Below are positions 9,013 through 15,736 of a stretch of DNA of 35,436 nt, piece after piece. This stretch comes from Flavobacterium sp. Lineage in GTDB: Bacteria; Bacteroidota; Bacteroidia; Flavobacteriales; Flavobacteriaceae. Both the position numbers and the translations under genes were made by a program. Position 1 is the stretch's first letter, and each line of letters opens with the position of its first letter. A model generated the notes under the pieces. It made no database searches, was not told the origin of the DNA, and saw only the letters and a program-made list of their open reading frames with translations. Location of the stretch: the NCBI GenBank assembly GCA_003497625.1, contig DNNO01000014.1, positions 1-35,436 on the forward strand, written 5' to 3'.

Positions 9013-9074
9013 CCACTTCCCAAAACAAACAAGTACTCAAAAAGAGTAGGGTTTAACAAACCTTAAAAACTGAC

Positions 9075-9122
9075 TTCGGAATAGTTCCGAACAGCAAAAC
9101 TTATGTCCAATTTTTAAATTTA
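9075..9122 (+). promoter_or_regulatory. Palindrome TTCGGAA-TAG-TTCCGAA and -7-like box before the lipoprotein/kinase/regulator genes
   Basis: A perfect 7-3-7 palindrome lies at 9075-9091. The box TAAATTTA (9115-9122) matches TAnnTTTG in five of six defined positions and starts 26 bp after the right-hand CCG. At the two TTACGG operators of this window the same distance is 25 bp. The ATG is 7 nt beyond the box, so the mRNA would be nearly leaderless. The site is a candidate autoregulatory target of the response regulator at 11038-11703. Confidence 0.45.
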
Positions 9123-9129
9123 AAAAAAA

Positions 9130-9333
9130 ATGAAAAAATATTTATTTATAGCTATTGTAGCTATTGGTGGTTTTACAACTTCATGCACATCAGATAATGA
9201 TTTTCCTACTTCAAAAACAAATACTGAAGTTCAAGAATTTGATTACACTTTGATGCAAAAAGATGGTGACACTTTAAATGAAGGTATTGGTGATACAGGT
9301 GGTCAAGGAGGCACAACTCCTATTAAACCATAA
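9130..9333 (+). CDS. Small lipoprotein preceding the sensor kinase
   Basis: 67 residues. MKKYLFIAIVAIGGFTTSC is a type II signal peptide with Cys19 as the lipidation site. The mature 49 residues are acidic and end in a Gly-rich tail (GDTGGQGGTTPIKP), so it is probably an unstructured envelope lipoprotein. I know no family for it. It lies 45 bp upstream of the histidine kinase gene and is separated from it only by a terminator that contains the kinase start codon. Its promoter region carries a palindrome related to the operators at 11737 and 15737. This suggests that it belongs to the same signalling circuit, perhaps as an accessory to the sensor or as a regulated output. That role is inferred from position alone. 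Confidence 0.75.
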   Translation: MKKYLFIAIVAIGGFTTSCTSDNDFPTSKTNTEVQEFDYTLMQKDGDTLNEGIGDTGGQGGTTPIKP

Positions 9334-9372
9334 AAACTAAGATTTTTTTATATCAAATAGTTTATTTAATTT

Positions 9373-9412
9373 CGGGAAATGATACACAGAAATGTACATT
9401 TCCCGTTTTTTT
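9373..9412 (+). terminator. Intrinsic terminator / possible attenuator overlapping the kinase start codon
   Basis: Stem CGGGAAATG (9373-9381) / CATTTCCCG (9397-9405), a 15-nt loop, then seven T (9406-9412). The ATG of the histidine kinase (9379-9381) is the last three bases of the left arm, so the hairpin both ends the lipoprotein transcript and hides the kinase start. Confidence 0.75.
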
Positions 9413-11031
9413 GTTTGATTCTCATTCTCCTGATTAATTCTTCTTGTGATAATAAAGATAAGTTTATTACGAATCATAATAAAATCATTTCTAAAGGAGA
9501 TACTTTTTTTGAAAATGGAATATATGATTCTGCCTATTTTTATTACAACAAAGCTCAATTAAATTGTAAAGAGAATAATTCTGAAAAAATTTTCTATCCA
9601 TTATTACAAATCTCAAATATTCAAATGATTACTGGAGATTTTTCGGGTAGTGAATCAACATCCACTGAAGCACTAAGTTTGGTTTCCAAAGAAACTGATA
9701 AAAGCTATATTACCTTTATATATAATATTCTTGGGCTTACTTACTTGGAACAAAAAAACTACAATGAGGCTATTACAAATTATTACAAATCATTAGAGTT
9801 AGCAGAAGATCAAAAGTCAAAATTAATTATACTTAATAATATAGGATATACATATTTAGAAGAAAAAAAATACTCAAAAACCATTTCAGTTTTAGAACCT
9901 CTATTAAAAAATAAAGAAGTAGAAAATGACACGATAAATTATGCAAAAATACTAGACAATTTAGGTTATGCTTATCACAAAACAAACAATAATCAATCAT
10001 TAGATTTTTTATTAAAATCATTATCATTAAGAATTCATTTTAAAAGTGATTTTGAAAAAATCGCATCTTACATACATCTAGCAGAATATTATCAAAAAGA
10101 AGACATAAATGCTGCTAAAAATTATGCTTTGAAAGCTTATGAAATGGCTGGAAAAACAAATAATCCTGATGATAAAATTGAAGCATTACAATTTCTTACC
10201 AAATTATCCGATGGCATTGAAGCTAAAGAGTATGCTATTGAAACCTTTAAATTAAATGATAGCATACAAACAGCAAGACAACAAGCTAAAAATCAATTTG
10301 CAAAAATAAAATACGATTCAAAACAAGCTCTTGAAGAACTTGAAAAACAAAAACAATTAAAAGAATTTTCAGTTATTGGAATTATTTTACTTTTTGGAAT
10401 TGGAACATTTGCTTATTATAGAATCAAAAAAAGAAACCGCAAAAAAATCAAAGAAACTGCTTATCAAACAGAAACTCGAATTGCTAAAAAATTACATGAC
10501 GAATTAGCAAACGATGTTCATAATACTATAGCTTTTGCCGAAACACAAGATTTAGTGAATCAAAAAAATAAAGATACTTTATTAGAAAATTTAGAAACTA
10601 TTTACAACCGAACCAGAAATATTTCAAACGAAAACAAAGACATTGATACTGGTGAATTATATCTTGAAAAATTAAAAGCTATGCTTGCCACTTATAATTC
10701 TTCAGATCGAAATGTAATTGTAAATGTGGATGCATTTAATCATTTAAAAACATCAGAAGAAGTAAAGGTAGTTGTTCATCGAGTACTGCAAGAATTAATG
10801 GTCAACATGAAAAAACACAGCCAATGTTCGTTAGCTAGTATTTCTATTAAATCCAATAAGAAATCTTTGCAAATCAACTATTCTGACAACGGGATTGGAA
10901 CAGATAACTTATTAAATTTAAAAAACGGACTTCAAAATGCGGAAAACCGCATTCTTTCTATAAATGGAACTATTAATTTTGACACTGCACCTGAAAAAGG
11001 ATTTAAAGTAAAAATTGAGATTCCAAAATAA
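9379..11031 (+). CDS. TPR-containing sensor histidine kinase (HisKA_3 / LuxR-system type)
   Basis: 550 residues. The N-terminus MIHRNVHFPFFCLILILLINSSC is a signal or anchor with a lipobox-like Cys23. Residues 30-300 hold about five tetratricopeptide repeats (such as NILGLTYLEQKNYNEAITNY and LDNLGYAYHKTNNNQSLDFL), presumably periplasmic. A transmembrane helix follows near 330-348 (FSVIGIILLFGIGTFAYY) and then a basic juxtamembrane stretch. The H-box IAKKLHDELANDVHNT puts the phospho-accepting His at 373. The ATPase domain has its N-box in LQELMVNMKKHSQC and its G-box in DNGIGTDN. The layout is that of NarL/LuxR-partner kinases common in Flavobacteria. The response regulator gene starts 6 bp downstream, so the two form a cognate pair. 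The signal is unknown. The start codon is buried in a terminator stem. Confidence 0.92.
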   Translation: MIHRNVHFPFFCLILILLINSSCDNKDKFITNHNKIISKGDTFFENGIYDSAYFYYNKAQLNCKENNSEKIFYPLLQISNIQMITGDFSGSESTSTEALSLVSKETDKSYITFIYNILGLTYLEQKNYNEAITNYYKSLELAEDQKSKLIILNNIGYTYLEEKKYSKTISVLEPLLKNKEVENDTINYAKILDNLGYAYHKTNNNQSLDFLLKSLSLRIHFKSDFEKIASYIHLAEYYQKEDINAAKNYALKAYEMAGKTNNPDDKIEALQFLTKLSDGIEAKEYAIETFKLNDSIQTARQQAKNQFAKIKYDSKQALEELEKQKQLKEFSVIGIILLFGIGTFAYYRIKKRNRKKIKETAYQTETRIAKKLHDELANDVHNTIAFAETQDLVNQKNKDTLLENLETIYNRTRNISNENKDIDTGELYLEKLKAMLATYNSSDRNVIVNVDAFNHLKTSEEVKVVVHRVLQELMVNMKKHSQCSLASISIKSNKKSLQINYSDNGIGTDNLLNLKNGLQNAENRILSINGTINFDTAPEKGFKVKIEIPK

Positions 11032-11037
11032 TAGCAT

Positions 11038-11703
11038 ATGTTTAAAAAAGTTTTAATAGCAGAAGATTTCGACAGCATTAATATAGCTGTAAAGCAAACC
11101 CTTGAATCACTTGGAGTTGAAGAAATTCAATACGCTAAATATTGTGATGATGCGTTATTAAAATTTAAAAAAGCCAAACAAGACAACGAACCCTTCGATT
11201 TGCTAATTAGCGATTTATCTTTTGTTGCCGATTATAGAAAAGTGGAAATACCTTCCGGAGAAAAACTCATTGAAACTATTAGAAATTTACAACCTGAACT
11301 CAATGTAATTGTTTACTCGGTTGAAGATAAAGCTTACACAATAAAAACACTTTTTGAGAAGCAAAAGATAAACGCATTTGTACACAAAGGAAGAAATAGC
11401 ATTAGCCAACTCAAAACAGCTATTGAAACCTTACTTTATGGTAAAACATTTATTTCTCCCGAATTAGCACATACTTTACAAGATAAATCAGGCAAAGAAA
11501 TTGACAACTACGACATTACTTTACTAACTCATCTTGCCAATGGTGTTGCAATTGAAGACATGGAAGCGTTATTCAAAAAATTAAATATTACCCCTAATAG
11601 TAAAAGCACAATTGAAAAACGAGTGGCTAAACTCAAAGATTACTTCAAAGCGAGCAACAACATTCACTTAATTGCTATTGCCAAAGATTTAGGCATCATC
11701 TAA
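11038..11703 (+). CDS. LuxR/NarL-type response regulator, partner of the TPR kinase
   Basis: 221 residues. The receiver domain covers residues 1-125: acidic pair Glu9-Asp10 in VLIAEDFDS, phospho-acceptor Asp59 in DLLISDLSF, and the conserved Lys in AFVHKGRN. The C-terminal 65 residues (ITLLTHLANGVAIEDMEALF, KSTIEKRVAKLKDYF, IHLIAIAKDLGII) follow the spacing of a GerE/LuxR helix-turn-helix, though divergent: the family TVE-x-H-x(3)-K pattern appears as TIE-x-R-x(3)-LK. It is most likely a DNA-binding regulator phosphorylated by the kinase 6 bp upstream. LuxR-type dimers bind short palindromes, and three palindromes with CGG/CCG half-sites and similar promoter spacing lie in this window (9075, 11737, 15737), making it their natural candidate binder. 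That link is inference. Confidence 0.9.
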   Translation: MFKKVLIAEDFDSINIAVKQTLESLGVEEIQYAKYCDDALLKFKKAKQDNEPFDLLISDLSFVADYRKVEIPSGEKLIETIRNLQPELNVIVYSVEDKAYTIKTLFEKQKINAFVHKGRNSISQLKTAIETLLYGKTFISPELAHTLQDKSGKEIDNYDITLLTHLANGVAIEDMEALFKKLNITPNSKSTIEKRVAKLKDYFKASNNIHLIAIAKDLGII

Positions 11704-11736
11704 TTTATTAACTATCAAATTAAAAAAATAATCACT

Positions 11737-11781
11737 TTACGGATTCCCGTAAGGAAAACTTTTTTATTGGTTTTAAGTTTG
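11737..11781 (+). promoter_or_regulatory. Operator TTACGG-N4-CCGTAA plus -7 box for the 56-aa gene
   Basis: The palindrome TTACGG-ATTC-CCGTAA occupies 11737-11752. The -7 box TAAGTTTG at 11774-11781 matches TAnnTTTG perfectly and begins 21 nt later. There is no TTTG at the -33 position, which the operator borders. This fits an activator-dependent promoter. The geometry is identical to 15737-15781. Confidence 0.7.
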
Positions 11782-11808
11782 GACATTATTAACTATAAAA
11801 AATTAATT

Positions 11809-11979
11809 ATGTCAAAATTACCAATTGGGACAACCGCTAGAACAGGTGAAATTTGTCCAGAATCAGGAATTTGGAAAGTTGTTAGTACACCATCAACAAC
11901 AGCACCAATAGCAAAAGGAAATAAGATGCCTCCATATTCTGGAAGTGCAGTAACATGGAAACTTATTCAATATGCTTAA
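11809..11979 (+). CDS. 56-residue YjzC-like small protein, candidate target of the two-component system
   Basis: I use the ATG at 11809 (MSKLPIGTTARTGEICPESG). The frame continues upstream to 11767, but that stretch overlaps the promoter. The 56 residues have the compact pattern T-G-x-x-C-P-x-S-G-x-W...I-A-K-G-N-x-M-P-P...W-K-L-I. This recalls small YjzC-like and related proteins built on G-x-W and P-P turns, probably a tiny all-beta domain. There is no signal peptide, so it is cytoplasmic. The molecular role is unknown. It is monocistronic, with its own operator and promoter at 11737-11781 and a strong terminator at 11984-12025. Such a dedicated unit directly after the sensor/regulator pair suggests a main output of that pair. 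Confidence 0.75.
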   Translation: MSKLPIGTTARTGEICPESGIWKVVSTPSTTAPIAKGNKMPPYSGSAVTWKLIQYA

Positions 11980-11983
11980 TTAA

Positions 11984-12025
11984 AATCATGAGTTGTTTAT
12001 TCATTTAGACAACTCATGATTCTTT
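11984..12025 (+). terminator. Terminator of the 56-aa gene
   Basis: A thirteen-base-pair stem AATCATGAGTTGT (11984-11996) / ACAACTCATGATT (12009-12021) with a 12-nt loop, followed by CTTT. It separates the 56-aa gene from the accessory run that starts at 12036. Confidence 0.75.
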
Positions 12026-12035
12026 AATTTAAATT

Positions 12036-12473
12036 ATGAAAAAAGTTAAAACATTATTATTTCCATTTTTAACAATCTTATTGGGTGGTTTTATATATGT
12101 CTCCTTTAGAGTAGAATCATTAAGAATGTTTTCATGGTTCAATTCAATTAGCCTGTATAAAGTAATTATAGCAACAAGAAATTACACCTTGAATTATGAT
12201 TTTTTAATTCCTGACTGGGTTAAATTTTCATTACCAGACGGTCTATGGCTGTTTTCATTTATAAGCTTAATACTTATTACATGGAAAAATGAAATCAATT
12301 CAAGCAACCTATTTTGGTTAATTGGCTTACCCATAATTGCTTTATTATCAGAAATAGGGCAAAGTATTTCAATTGTACCAGGAACTTTTGACTGGATTGA
12401 TATAGCTATGTACTTAATTGGATTTATGCTACCATTTATAATCAACAAAAAATCATTAATAATTAAACTATAA
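12036..12473 (+). CDS. VanZ-like membrane protein
   Basis: 145 residues with four predicted transmembrane helices (residues about 7-25, 70-85, 92-108 and 122-138). The third and fourth helices carry LLSEIGQSISIVPGTFDWID followed by IAMYLIGF. This is the E-x-x-Q ... G-x-x-D-x-x-D ... N/Y-x-x-G pattern of the VanZ-like family, whose biochemical role is poorly defined (teicoplanin resistance in enterococci for VanZ itself). The ATG lies only 14 nt after the preceding terminator stem, so its promoter is either in that gap (a weak TAATTTAA at 12025) or upstream through leaky termination. It is the first gene of a same-direction run to 14870; the next gene starts 5 nt after its stop. Confidence 0.65.
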   Translation: MKKVKTLLFPFLTILLGGFIYVSFRVESLRMFSWFNSISLYKVIIATRNYTLNYDFLIPDWVKFSLPDGLWLFSFISLILITWKNEINSSNLFWLIGLPIIALLSEIGQSISIVPGTFDWIDIAMYLIGFMLPFIINKKSLIIKL

Positions 12474-12478
12474 CAATT

Positions 12479-13132
12479 ATGAAAAAAAGAGTACAACATT
12501 TAATATCTGGATTTGTTTTAGCAGGATTTCTATTTATGGCATTCGGAAGTGATGATGATAAAAAAGAAGAAGAAACAGGTGTTGAGTCTACAGATAAAAT
12601 AATAAGCACAACCGAAAAAAAACAAACTGATGTTGAAATAAAAGAACAACTAGGAAGAGAAATAAGTTCGATAGATAAAGGTATAGATTTCACATCTTAT
12701 AAAGAATCAATTGAGTCAATTCAATTGGAACTTGTTTTATTTCAGGTCTGGGCAAAGAAAATCAATGAAGCTAAAAGTTCAAATAATAATGATATAAAAG
12801 AACTTGGTGAAAAACTTGAAACTAAAGTTAAAAAGATACAGGTTTCAGAATTTCCAAAACTAAGAAAAGCGTACGGAAAAATCGTAGCAAAAAAATTATG
12901 GGTTGAAAATATTGAAGTAGAAGTATTTGGAAATAATTCAAAAACTATACAATTCACAGGTGGGATTTTTGCCAACAATAAAAATAAACAAGAAACCCAA
13001 GAAACACTTTCCGAGATGCTAAACTTTCTTCGTTTTAAAAAAGCGAATTATAAATGGTACGAATATGATGATGAATATACTTATTATGATTTAGACTCAA
13101 AAAATGACAATGAAATAGTTGAATTGAACTAA
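12479..13132 (+). CDS. Exported, highly charged protein of unknown function (217 aa)
   Basis: 217 residues. MKKRVQHLISGFVLAGFLFMAFGSDDD is a signal peptide or N-terminal anchor without a lipobox Cys. Next comes an acidic/basic linker (DDDKKEEETGVES). Residues 60-125 look helical and probably coiled (IDFTSYKESIESIQLELVLF, KELGEKLETKVKKIQ). The C-terminal part is mixed alpha/beta (AYGKIVAKKLWVENIEVEVF, LRFKKANYKWYEYDDEYTYY) and ends in an acidic tail. I do not recognise the family. The 5-nt spacing from the VanZ-like gene indicates co-transcription. Confidence 0.7.
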   Translation: MKKRVQHLISGFVLAGFLFMAFGSDDDKKEEETGVESTDKIISTTEKKQTDVEIKEQLGREISSIDKGIDFTSYKESIESIQLELVLFQVWAKKINEAKSSNNNDIKELGEKLETKVKKIQVSEFPKLRKAYGKIVAKKLWVENIEVEVFGNNSKTIQFTGGIFANNKNKQETQETLSEMLNFLRFKKANYKWYEYDDEYTYYDLDSKNDNEIVELN

Positions 13133-13161
13133 TTCAATTACGTTTTAAACAAAAAAGATAT

Positions 13162-13361
13162 ATGGATAGAAATCATATAATGTTAACACAAAATCTGGCA
13201 GGAGAAATATTAGAAATAAATATCAGAATGACTACAATAACAAAAGCCCAAACGAAAAAGATGAATTGGATGAAATGATTTTTTGGGGTAGAGTAGTATT
13301 ATTTATTGTTGCAATGGCTATTTGTATTGCAATAATTGCTTTTGGAGGAAAAATTAACTAA
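13162..13361 (+). pseudogene. Small membrane protein gene, apparently frameshifted near its start
   Basis: An ATG at 13162 opens MDRNHIM..., which stops after about 39 codons. From 13172 the frame offset by two bases reads a coherent protein to the stop at 13359-13361: a polar, Asn/Lys/Arg-rich stretch (SGRRNIRNKYQNDYNNKSPN), an acidic turn DELDEM, one transmembrane helix (FWGRVVLFIVAMAICIAIIA) and GGKIN. One extra A in AGAAAT (13168-13173) would fuse the start MDR to this frame and give a protein of about 66 residues. Either a one-base deletion has broken the gene, or it starts at an internal codon, for example the ATG before IFWGRVV (a 28-aa membrane peptide). It lies 11 nt before the next gene, inside the accessory run. 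Confidence 0.5.
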
Positions 13362-13372
13362 ACAAATTTAAA

Positions 13373-13927
13373 ATGAAAAATTACATCACAATTATGTTGT
13401 TGCTAGCAACAACAACCATTTTCGCACAAGAAACAAAAAAAGAGCTTGAAAAAGAAAAAACAAAAATTGATGCATTTGCATCCAAAACAGGAAGTATAAT
13501 CAAGTTAACCGACTATAAGCTTTCTGGAATTAAAACTCTTTATGGAGGATTATCCGAAGCAAGAATCCGAAAAATAAATTCAGGTTCGTTGATTAGCTAT
13601 TTTTTCCAGATTGAAAAACAAGGAAAATATAATACCTCAACTGCTTCAATAGAATATTCTGATTTATTAGAGGTAATGAAAGCAATTAATTCCTTGAAAA
13701 CTGAAGTAGAAAAAGATCTTGCAACTAACCCAGAGTATCTGGAAAATAAATTTACAACTGTAGATGGCTTTAAGATTGGGTATATGATAAATAAAGGAAA
13801 AACCACATGGTTTTTACAACTTGAAAAATATGGCTCAGATAATACCATATTCATAGAAAATCTTGAAATGGTTGAGAAAGCTTTTGAGGAGGCTAAAAAT
13901 AAAATTGATAAATTAAAAGTAAAATAA
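13373..13927 (+). CDS. Exported protein of unknown function (184 aa)
   Basis: MKNYITIMLLLATTTIFAQ is a textbook flavobacterial signal peptide with cleavage after FAQ. The mature part begins with a Lys/Glu-rich helix (ETKKELEKEKTKIDAFASKT). It continues as a soluble alpha/beta domain (IIKLTDYKLSGIKTLYGGLS, EARIRKINSGSLISYFFQIE, FKIGYMINKGKTTWFLQLEK) and ends with a second charged helix. There is no sorting domain, so it should stay in the periplasm. The family is not recognised. It starts 11 nt after the frameshifted membrane microprotein and 46 nt before the DUF4236 gene, all in one direction. Confidence 0.72.
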   Translation: MKNYITIMLLLATTTIFAQETKKELEKEKTKIDAFASKTGSIIKLTDYKLSGIKTLYGGLSEARIRKINSGSLISYFFQIEKQGKYNTSTASIEYSDLLEVMKAINSLKTEVEKDLATNPEYLENKFTTVDGFKIGYMINKGKTTWFLQLEKYGSDNTIFIENLEMVEKAFEEAKNKIDKLKVK

Positions 13928-13973
13928 TAAACTGAAAATTAAACTATCCAACATTAACAAATTTAAATTCATC

Positions 13974-14213
13974 ATGAGCTTCAGAATTCAAAAAAGAATA
14001 AACTTAGGAAAAGGGATTGGGTTAAATGTAAGTAAGTCTGGCATAACTCCTAGTATTAGAACAAAATCTGGAAGTTTAAGTACAAAAGGATATTCAGTAA
14101 AAACTGGAATTTCTGGCATTAGTTACAGAAAAAACTTTTCAAATTCAAAAAATAGTGGGTGTGCTGTGTTTCTTTTAATACCAATACTAATAATAATTTC
14201 AAAAATTTTATAA
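13974..14213 (+). CDS. DUF4236 protein with a C-terminal membrane helix
   Basis: 79 residues. MSFRIQKRINLGKGIGLNVS followed by KSGITPSIRTKSGSLSTKGY and GISGISYRK is the DUF4236 signature: (G/S)FRxxKxIxLGxGxxLNxSKSG...G...GxxGxSY. The domain is a short basic beta-rich module of unknown function found in phage-like and accessory regions and often fused to membrane helices. Here a transmembrane helix closes the protein (AVFLLIPILIIISKIL), with DUF4236 presumably on the cytoplasmic side. The next gene starts 3 nt after its stop, so the two are translationally linked and may act together. Confidence 0.85.
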   Translation: MSFRIQKRINLGKGIGLNVSKSGITPSIRTKSGSLSTKGYSVKTGISGISYRKNFSNSKNSGCAVFLLIPILIIISKIL

Positions 14214-14216
14214 ATC

Positions 14217-14870
14217 ATGAAAAAAATATCAGTAAACAAATTAGCAGAATACCTAAAGGCAGATTCTGTTAGAAGAAGAAGAATTATAGAAGACCAAAAA
14301 GAACCTATGGATTTCATTGCAATTAGATATGCAGACGCAAGAAAAGCAATGATAAACTACATAATAAAAGATTTTAACAAATCTATCATAGAAAATGAAA
14401 TTGAACAATTATCAAGTAAAATTAATGAAAATGATTTTCAAGAGAATGATGTAAAAACATCAATTGAAGCCTTAAATTGTTTTTTAAATATTGAATTACC
14501 AGAAGAATTACTAAAATTTAGAAGAGTAAAATCGAATAAAAAATATATTTTAAAAGTAAAGGACTTAAATATTAATATTAATCCAGATATATTAATAAAG
14601 GGCACAATAAAAAATAAACCTTTCATTGGAGGAATTAAATTTAATATCGTTAAAGGGCATAAATTGAATGATGATGACAGGAAAAATGTAGCTACATTAA
14701 TTCATCAAGTGCTAGAAGAACAATCAAAGGATACTCCAAATTTGAATTTTTGTATTTCTATTGATGTGTTTAACATGACCTTTGATAACGCTCCTAAATC
14801 ATATAAAATGAGAAGAAAACAAATAGAATTTGCCTGTGATGAACTTGGTATTATTTGGGATTCAATATAA
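14217..14870 (+). CDS. Protein of unknown function paired with DUF4236 (217 aa)
   Basis: 217 residues, cytoplasmic. The N-terminal 50 residues (VNKLAEYLKADSVRRRRIIE, DQKEPMDFIAIRYADARKAM) are helical and Arg-rich. After a helical middle, the C-terminal 100 residues contain NPDILIKGTIKNKPFIGGIK, then a helix LNDDDRKNVATLIHQVLEEQ, the strand CISIDVFNMTF, and APKSYKMRRKQIEFACDELG. The order Asp, strand, Lys, helix, strand is reminiscent of a PD-(D/E)XK nuclease core, but no acidic residue precedes the Lys in GGIK, so catalytic activity is doubtful. I recall similar architecture in uncharacterised proteins of other bacteria. It begins 3 nt after the DUF4236 stop and is the last gene of the accessory run. 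Confidence 0.7.
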   Translation: MKKISVNKLAEYLKADSVRRRRIIEDQKEPMDFIAIRYADARKAMINYIIKDFNKSIIENEIEQLSSKINENDFQENDVKTSIEALNCFLNIELPEELLKFRRVKSNKKYILKVKDLNININPDILIKGTIKNKPFIGGIKFNIVKGHKLNDDDRKNVATLIHQVLEEQSKDTPNLNFCISIDVFNMTFDNAPKSYKMRRKQIEFACDELGIIWDSI

Positions 14871-14921
14871 AATTTAAACTTATAACTTTTATGTTAAGAA
14901 AATTTATGATAGTTTAGTTTT

Positions 14922-15725
14922 ATGAAAAAGATATTTTATTTATTACTATTTTTATCATGCCATATTTTATTCTCCCAAGTCAAACTACTTTCTTGGAATG
15001 TAGAAAATTTAGGGAGTTCAAAATCTAAGGAGGACATTGTTTTTATAATAAAAACAATTAAAGATTATGATGTGGTGGCTTTGCAAGAAATTGTTGCTGG
15101 AGATGGTGGTGCACAAGCTGTAGCTAAATTAGCTGAAGAACTCAACAGAAAAGGTTCAAAATGGGGTTATACCATAAGTGACCCAACGAGTAGTAGTGCC
15201 TACAAAACCGAACGCTATGCTTTTTTATGGAAATCAAGTAAAATTAAAAAGATTGGTGATGCTTGGTTAGAGAAAAAATACCATTTAGAAATCGATAGAG
15301 AACCCTACTATTGTACATTTGATTATAATGGAAAACAATTTACAATCGCTAATTTTCACGCCATAACTAAAAGCAAACAACCCGAAACCGAAATAAAGTA
15401 CTTTAAATTTTTACCAGCACAATATCCAACATTGAATTTGCTTTTTGTAGGCGATTTTAATTGTCCGCAATCGCATACCGTTTTTAATCCGTTGAAAAAA
15501 ATGGGCTATACTTGCGTGTTTACCAAGCAAAAAACATCATTAAAAAAGGAGTGTGTTGATGACGAGTGTTTGGCTTCTGAATTTGATAATATTTGGTATA
15601 ATTCTTCAAAAATCAGCATTAGTAACTCTAAAGTAATTCACTTTTATGAATCTTTTGAAACATTAAAAGAAGCAAGGACAATCTCCGATCATATTCCAAT
15701 TACTACAGAAATTACCATTAAATAA
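14922..15725 (+). CDS. Secreted endonuclease/exonuclease/phosphatase (DNase I-like) family protein
   Basis: 267 residues with a signal peptide ending LFSQ (residues 1-19). All expected EEP motifs are present: SWNVENLG with Asn26, VALQEIV with the metal-binding Glu56, YAFLWK, the strand/His motif ANFHAI, the catalytic pair Asp-Asn in GDFNCP, and the C-terminal SDHIPI with Asp256 and His257. It should therefore be an active metal-dependent hydrolase, most plausibly a periplasmic or extracellular DNase for nutrient or competitor DNA. Phosphoesters of other kinds are possible. It is not fused to a T9SS sorting domain. Its stop lies 12 bp before the operator at 15737. Confidence 0.9.
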   Translation: MKKIFYLLLFLSCHILFSQVKLLSWNVENLGSSKSKEDIVFIIKTIKDYDVVALQEIVAGDGGAQAVAKLAEELNRKGSKWGYTISDPTSSSAYKTERYAFLWKSSKIKKIGDAWLEKKYHLEIDREPYYCTFDYNGKQFTIANFHAITKSKQPETEIKYFKFLPAQYPTLNLLFVGDFNCPQSHTVFNPLKKMGYTCVFTKQKTSLKKECVDDECLASEFDNIWYNSSKISISNSKVIHFYESFETLKEARTISDHIPITTEITIK

Positions 15726-15736
15726 TTTACCGTTCT

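Noticed and set aside
11735-11754. TTACGG palindrome considered as terminator of the response regulator gene
   Set aside because: No T run follows directly, the stem is only 6-8 bp, and the same sequence with the same promoter spacing recurs at 15737, which fits an operator better.
14217-14870. Calling the 217-aa protein a PD-(D/E)XK nuclease
   Set aside because: The strand order is suggestive, but the acidic residue before the Lys is missing, so I left it as unknown function.
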